This document shows positions 60,607 to 64,000 of a stretch of DNA of 64,000 bases, one piece after another. The notes under the pieces were generated by a model. That model was not told where the DNA came from. It searched no databases and saw only the letters and a program-made list of their open reading frames with translations. The first letter of the stretch is position 1. The number at the start of each line of letters is the position of its first letter. The stretch lies in assembly GCF_000190575.1 (NCBI RefSeq), contig NC_015164.1, forward strand, positions 434,001-498,000, read 5' to 3'. The DNA is from Phocaeicola salanitronis DSM 18170. GTDB lineage: Bacteria > Bacteroidota > Bacteroidia > Bacteroidales > Bacteroidaceae. The position numbers and the translations under genes were made by a program.

Positions 60607-61134
60607 TCATGCGCTGTTAAGCAACAGATAGAAAGTCGCGAACTGGACTATCAGAGAAACGACATAGATGCTGTAATAGAGCAGATACTTCTTCTTTTTA
60701 TCGAACTCGGCGAAATACTTCCTATACTTGTCGTGTTTGAACAGGAATATGCGATTGGCATAATACAAGAACAGCACGATGATTGCGAAACACAAAATAC
60801 AGAGGAAGATGTTCCCGACAATCATATCCAAAACACTCAATAATTCCACCCTGAAAATCTTGATGCAGGCAAGGCAGACAAGACAGAGCATCCAAAAGCT
60901 GATGATGCATGGGGTGTTAGTCGACCAAATTATGATAGAACCATTGATGCCTTTATGCATTTCGGCTGCTTCTTGTTTCTGAGCCATCGAAATGCCCCGT
61001 TTTATATAGCGGTTGTCCCATTTCGAGAGGCTTAGCCAATAGAAAGGGTTTAGCATCCTCTCGAAAATGAAGAACAGCAGCTTATAAGTGCAGTAATAAT
61101 TTATATTGTAATATTTCTCCAATAATTTCATCAT
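60607..61134 (-). CDS. Membrane protein
   Basis: The product has 175 residues. Hydrophobic helices near residues 70-95 (IISFWMLCLVCLACIKIF), 105-125 (FLCILCFAIIVLFLYYA) and 155-172 (YVVSLIVQFATFYLLL) alternate with basic segments. Unknown family. Confidence 0.55.
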   Translation of the reverse strand: MMKLLEKYYNINYYCTYKLLFFIFERMLNPFYWLSLSKWDNRYIKRGISMAQKQEAAEMHKGINGSIIIWSTNTPCIISFWMLCLVCLACIKIFRVELLSVLDMIVGNIFLCILCFAIIVLFLYYANRIFLFKHDKYRKYFAEFDKKKKYLLYYSIYVVSLIVQFATFYLLLNSA

Positions 61135-61173
61135 GCTTAATAAATAATGATGTATCCTTTTCCCTCCTTGTTT

Positions 61174-61728
61174 TTACGATTCCAAGCCAAATATCCAGTA
61201 ACACGCCAACAGGTATAGGATGAGAAATACGATGAAGCCTATCCTGAATTTGAGTTCTTTCCGGGTGGGATGAAACCATTTTTTTATGCGTTCACCTGCT
61301 GTCTGCGGTCGTGGCATCAGTATGTCCGCCACTTCCTCAAAGGTCTTGCAGGCGAAAATCGCCTGCCGGAATTCGTCCACGCTTTCCCAGCTTTCTTCCT
61401 TGAACCACCGTGTCTTGGGGTATCGCTCCGTTATCAGTTCTTGCAGCTTTTGCAGCGGGAACGGTTCGGGGTTGTCCTTGTACTCGTATTCAATGGAAAT
61501 CACACGCCCCTGCATTCCGGTAAAATACCCGAATATCCCTTGCCATTTCACTTTATGCGCCCCCGTTTCAACATATTTCGTCCCCGTTGCATCCACTACG
61601 ATATAGTTTTTCCGCTTCTTTAACAACTCGGTATTGGTCGTTGTGTACAATTTCTCCGTGCGGAACACGTATATCATGTTGCCTTTGGTGGAAAAACTGA
61701 ATATCGGGTATTTTAACTTCGTCTTCAT
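61174..61728 (-). CDS. Soluble-domain protein with C-terminal membrane anchor
   Basis: The product has 184 residues. The N-terminal ~150 residues are soluble and mixed (IYVFRTEKLYTTTNTELLKK, GRVISIEYEYKDNPEPF, WESVDEFRQAIFACKTFEEV). A tail helix (IGFIVFLILYLLACYWIFG) anchors the C-terminus. The PH-like strand pattern at the start is suggestive but unproven. Confidence 0.55.
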   Translation of the reverse strand: MKTKLKYPIFSFSTKGNMIYVFRTEKLYTTTNTELLKKRKNYIVVDATGTKYVETGAHKVKWQGIFGYFTGMQGRVISIEYEYKDNPEPFPLQKLQELITERYPKTRWFKEESWESVDEFRQAIFACKTFEEVADILMPRPQTAGERIKKWFHPTRKELKFRIGFIVFLILYLLACYWIFGLES

Positions 61729-61786
61729 CGTAAAAAATTGGTAATGGGTTGGTGCGGAACAGCGTTTAGCTGTTAGCTCAACCTTG

Positions 61787-63217
61787 TTAGCGATCTTTAC
61801 TTTCTGAATCAGACAATCTTGTTAGCCTACAATACTGGCGGAAATCAGAAAGGTAGAACGAATATTGCGGATATTCGCGTAATACTGGCACGACCTTTTC
61901 TAAAAAGGCATTAACGTCATACAATAGAAAGTCCATATAGCAACAGCAGGTTCCCATTGCACCTCCCAACAGAAGCCCCAGCCCTTCCGGATTCAGAATT
62001 TCTTTCGTAATCCTATCCTCCAATGCATACCGGAAGCCTAAAACTAATTTTCTTTGTTCAGCACTTGTATTGTCATATGGAAATGCAAGAAATACAGCTT
62101 GCGCTCCAAACCGATTGATTTTATCAAAGATAGTCGTGTCGTTTTCGTAATACTGGGAAATCAAGTGAGAAAAACAGGTAGTACCGATAGCCACATCATA
62201 CCGTAACTCTTCATTTTCTTCCGGCTCCAATTGATAGGTGACAAAAACATCCTTTGGATTTTCAAACACTTCTTTGCCATGTTCTTTTAATGTTTGCGTG
62301 ATATGCCTACGGAGTGCCGTAAGAGGAAACATATCGCCTTTCAATTCATCAGCACGTTCAACATCTGAAATATACCTAAAAGCAAGACCTTCGCCTAACA
62401 TTATTTCCATCATAATACAAAAAGTGCCATATCCTTGTTCTTCAGGCAAAGAGCATAAACCCTTTTCATAAAACGAAACAGCAAAATCATTTTGCTTGTC
62501 ATCATAATTGGCATATACATAGACTTCTTCCATATTCACTTTAATCCCATGCATTCGGAATTCGAAAGAAGTATCCATTCCTGGATTATAAGGGAAGAAA
62601 TGCCATTTGTTTTCCAGCGATTCCGGCATTCGGGATATTAAATAAGGATAGAGATAAAATAGGTGCTCATTCCCTTCTATTGAAAAAGTAAATTCATAAT
62701 TGCCACCTATATTGAAATGCACGTCTTTTGCTATCAAGTCAGTACCTTGCTCAATAAATCTAACAACCACATCACCATCATATTCGTTACGTTTTTCAAC
62801 CATTCTCGAAAGTTCTGCTTCATTCTGCAAAAACCATGACCAAAAAGCGTCAACCCTACTCTTAAATGGTACTTCTATATTGCATTGACGAATAAAATCA
62901 ATCGTGTCTTCATCTCCTGGTGTCAATTCATCGGCTTTTGTAAAATAAGACAATGCTTCCCTATTCCTGCCAAGATAATAGAGAGCATAGCCCATTCGAT
63001 AATTCCAGTTGGTATCCGACTCACCAACTTCTCGAATTGATTCAAGCAAGACTAATGCCTTTTCATACTCACCATTATAATTGTAAGCTCGTGCCAATAA
63101 TCCGATTTCTTCAAAATCCCTGTTTGCTGGAAAGATTCCTTCTAAGAAATCAATTACATTCTGGTGTTTATCGGCTTCTGTCCAACTATCAATTTGTCGT
63201 TTTAGTTCTATATTCAT
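61787..63217 (-). CDS. TPR protein with C-terminal globular domain
   Basis: The product has 476 residues. Residues ~30-115 contain TPR units (GEYEKALVLLESI, YRMGYALYYLGRNREALSYFTKA). From residue ~125 a distinct alpha/beta domain begins (FWSWFLQNEAELSRMV) and continues to the end, with a Cys-rich GGAMGTCCCYMDFLL near residue 435. It is cytoplasmic. TPR-plus-domain proteins of this build are frequent in toxin-immunity clusters. Confidence 0.65.
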   Translation of the reverse strand: MNIELKRQIDSWTEADKHQNVIDFLEGIFPANRDFEEIGLLARAYNYNGEYEKALVLLESIREVGESDTNWNYRMGYALYYLGRNREALSYFTKADELTPGDEDTIDFIRQCNIEVPFKSRVDAFWSWFLQNEAELSRMVEKRNEYDGDVVVRFIEQGTDLIAKDVHFNIGGNYEFTFSIEGNEHLFYLYPYLISRMPESLENKWHFFPYNPGMDTSFEFRMHGIKVNMEEVYVYANYDDKQNDFAVSFYEKGLCSLPEEQGYGTFCIMMEIMLGEGLAFRYISDVERADELKGDMFPLTALRRHITQTLKEHGKEVFENPKDVFVTYQLEPEENEELRYDVAIGTTCFSHLISQYYENDTTIFDKINRFGAQAVFLAFPYDNTSAEQRKLVLGFRYALEDRITKEILNPEGLGLLLGGAMGTCCCYMDFLLYDVNAFLEKVVPVLREYPQYSFYLSDFRQYCRLTRLSDSESKDR

Positions 63218-63296
63218 AATTATATCCTTTATTTGATTGTTAATGGTTAGCAGGGAACGGCTTGTCCGTTATCCTGCGTTGTTAGCTGTATTTTAG

Positions 63297-63998
63297 TCAA
63301 AAGTCATGTAACACAAACAGACTTTTAACAAAATAATTTTCTACTGTCCATACGGCATAATATCCACCTGCACCGTCACTGTTCTGTGTGCTGATGAACA
63401 GTGTATTCCCTTTACCCAATGCCACGACAACATTGTTCGGGCTTGGTTCATACAGATGCGCTATATATACTGTTGGAAATTCCAATATTCCGGCAGGATG
63501 CTTGACAGTGATAGACGCATATTCTTCATGCGGAATATTATTCTCTATGCCTATCAAGTCAGAACAACCGTCAATGCTCCGAATAAAACCTGTTCCCAAA
63601 TCGTAAACAATGGTGTGTCTTTGGGGATTAAAATCTTGGAAGCCTATTTCTACGGTTAATGTGTCGTTGGCATATACAAGATATTTATCCGTACTTTGCG
63701 GCTGTTTCTTCAACTGTGGCAAATCAGCCAAATAACGAATGCGGTTTTTATGAATTTCTCCTGTATGAGTGTTTCCATTCGGGTATGTCTTGGTTATGCC
63801 CGTTTCTGTTCCATATTCTACGCTATGCCATTCTTTATGGCTCTTTTGTGCATCCCAATCAACAAACACATGATTATCCAATAATTTGCCTATTACCGTT
63901 CCACTTATGTCACGTACATTTGTATATCCGTCCGTATCCTGAATGACACCGAAGAAACGCTGTTGTGCTTGTGTAGGCAGACAAAGCAGAAATGCCAA
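63297..63998 (-). CDS. Secreted protein, truncated at right edge
   Basis: The frame runs to the window edge. The first residues (FLLCLPTQAQQ) are the end of a signal peptide. An SH3-like region follows (GYTNVRDISGTVIGKLLDN). The rest is beta-rich (TLTVEIGFQDFNP, VVVALGKGNTLFIST). The true start lies outside the window. It is the furthest upstream gene of the visible island. Confidence 0.6.
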   Translation of the reverse strand: MAFLLCLPTQAQQRFFGVIQDTDGYTNVRDISGTVIGKLLDNHVFVDWDAQKSHKEWHSVEYGTETGITKTYPNGNTHTGEIHKNRIRYLADLPQLKKQPQSTDKYLVYANDTLTVEIGFQDFNPQRHTIVYDLGTGFIRSIDGCSDLIGIENNIPHEEYASITVKHPAGILEFPTVYIAHLYEPSPNNVVVALGKGNTLFISTQNSDGAGGYYAVWTVENYFVKSLFVLHDF

Positions 63999-64000
63999 TA

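Noticed and set aside
60541..63300. Hairpins with GCTAACAA and CGTTATCC motifs in the gaps near 60545-60600, 61745-61785 and 63247-63287, reminiscent of integron attC sites.
   Set aside because: The RYYYAAC and GTTRRRY boxes are not intact, and the other gaps in the island lack such sites. They are more likely ordinary gene-end hairpins. No integron integrase is visible.
1..64000. CRISPR arrays, rRNA and tRNA genes.
   Set aside because: No regularly spaced repeats, no rRNA blocks and no tRNA-like cloverleaf were seen on either strand by eye; a tRNA search tool was not available.

Overview
The window comes from a Bacteroidales-type bacterium (Bacteroides, Parabacteroides, Alistipes or Prevotella relatives). 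Supporting evidence: promoters of the TTTG / TAnnTTTG type, ATG starts after A-rich sequence rather than strong Shine-Dalgarno sites, a MobV relaxase, ArdC-like proteins, DUF4099/DUF3945 and DUF4313 proteins, and a very large methylase-helicase protein. The DNA is mobile: an integrative conjugative element or a large plasmid. No integrase, replication initiator, coupling protein or VirB4 lies inside the window, so these alternatives cannot be separated.

Layout. (1) 1-3.9 kb, plus strand: an edge-truncated winged-helix gene, a possible oriT, the MobV relaxase and an OmpA-type outer membrane protein. (2) 4.0-5.4 kb, minus: an AAA ATPase/nuclease-like gene with its own promoter and an inverted-repeat operator array. 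(3) 6.0-9.0 kb, plus: small accessory genes in three operons, each behind a long structured leader. (4) 24.6-9.05 kb, minus: one long transfer/processing operon (DUF4099 protein, Toprim primase-like protein, bacterial PH-domain protein, two VirB5-like periplasmic proteins, membrane protein, frameshifted M23-like protein, glucosaminidase/M23 hydrolase, two-OB SSB, two ArdC-like proteins). Facing it at 24.86 kb is a secreted M23 peptidase, divergently transcribed across a shared palindromic operator. (5) 25.5-27.6 kb, minus: a membrane-anchored phosphoribosyltransferase and an AAA/DUF4143 ATPase. (6) 28-41.8 kb, plus: leader-headed operons carrying the 1657-residue methylase-helicase, DUF4313, a canonical SSB, ParB and small genes, interrupted by an AT-rich insert with a GNAT acetyltransferase and a broken ORF. 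(7) 41.9-64 kb, minus: a cargo island of about 20 genes (Imm5-like and DUF1266 proteins, two ankyrin proteins, a BatD-rhomboid-PsbP/DcrB-like fusion, TPR proteins and a run of small membrane proteins). It looks like a polyimmunity or interbacterial-defence cluster.

Most notable: nine structured leaders in front of the plus-strand accessory operons share a 3' cassette (hairpin, then GAACnnAGGGAAAA just before the start codon) and an upstream box that reads as a promoter on the opposite strand. Two subclasses show compensatory base changes in their stems. Also notable are a probable -1 frameshift at nine A residues inside an M23-like gene, two operator arrays, and the BatD-rhomboid fusion inside the immunity-like island.
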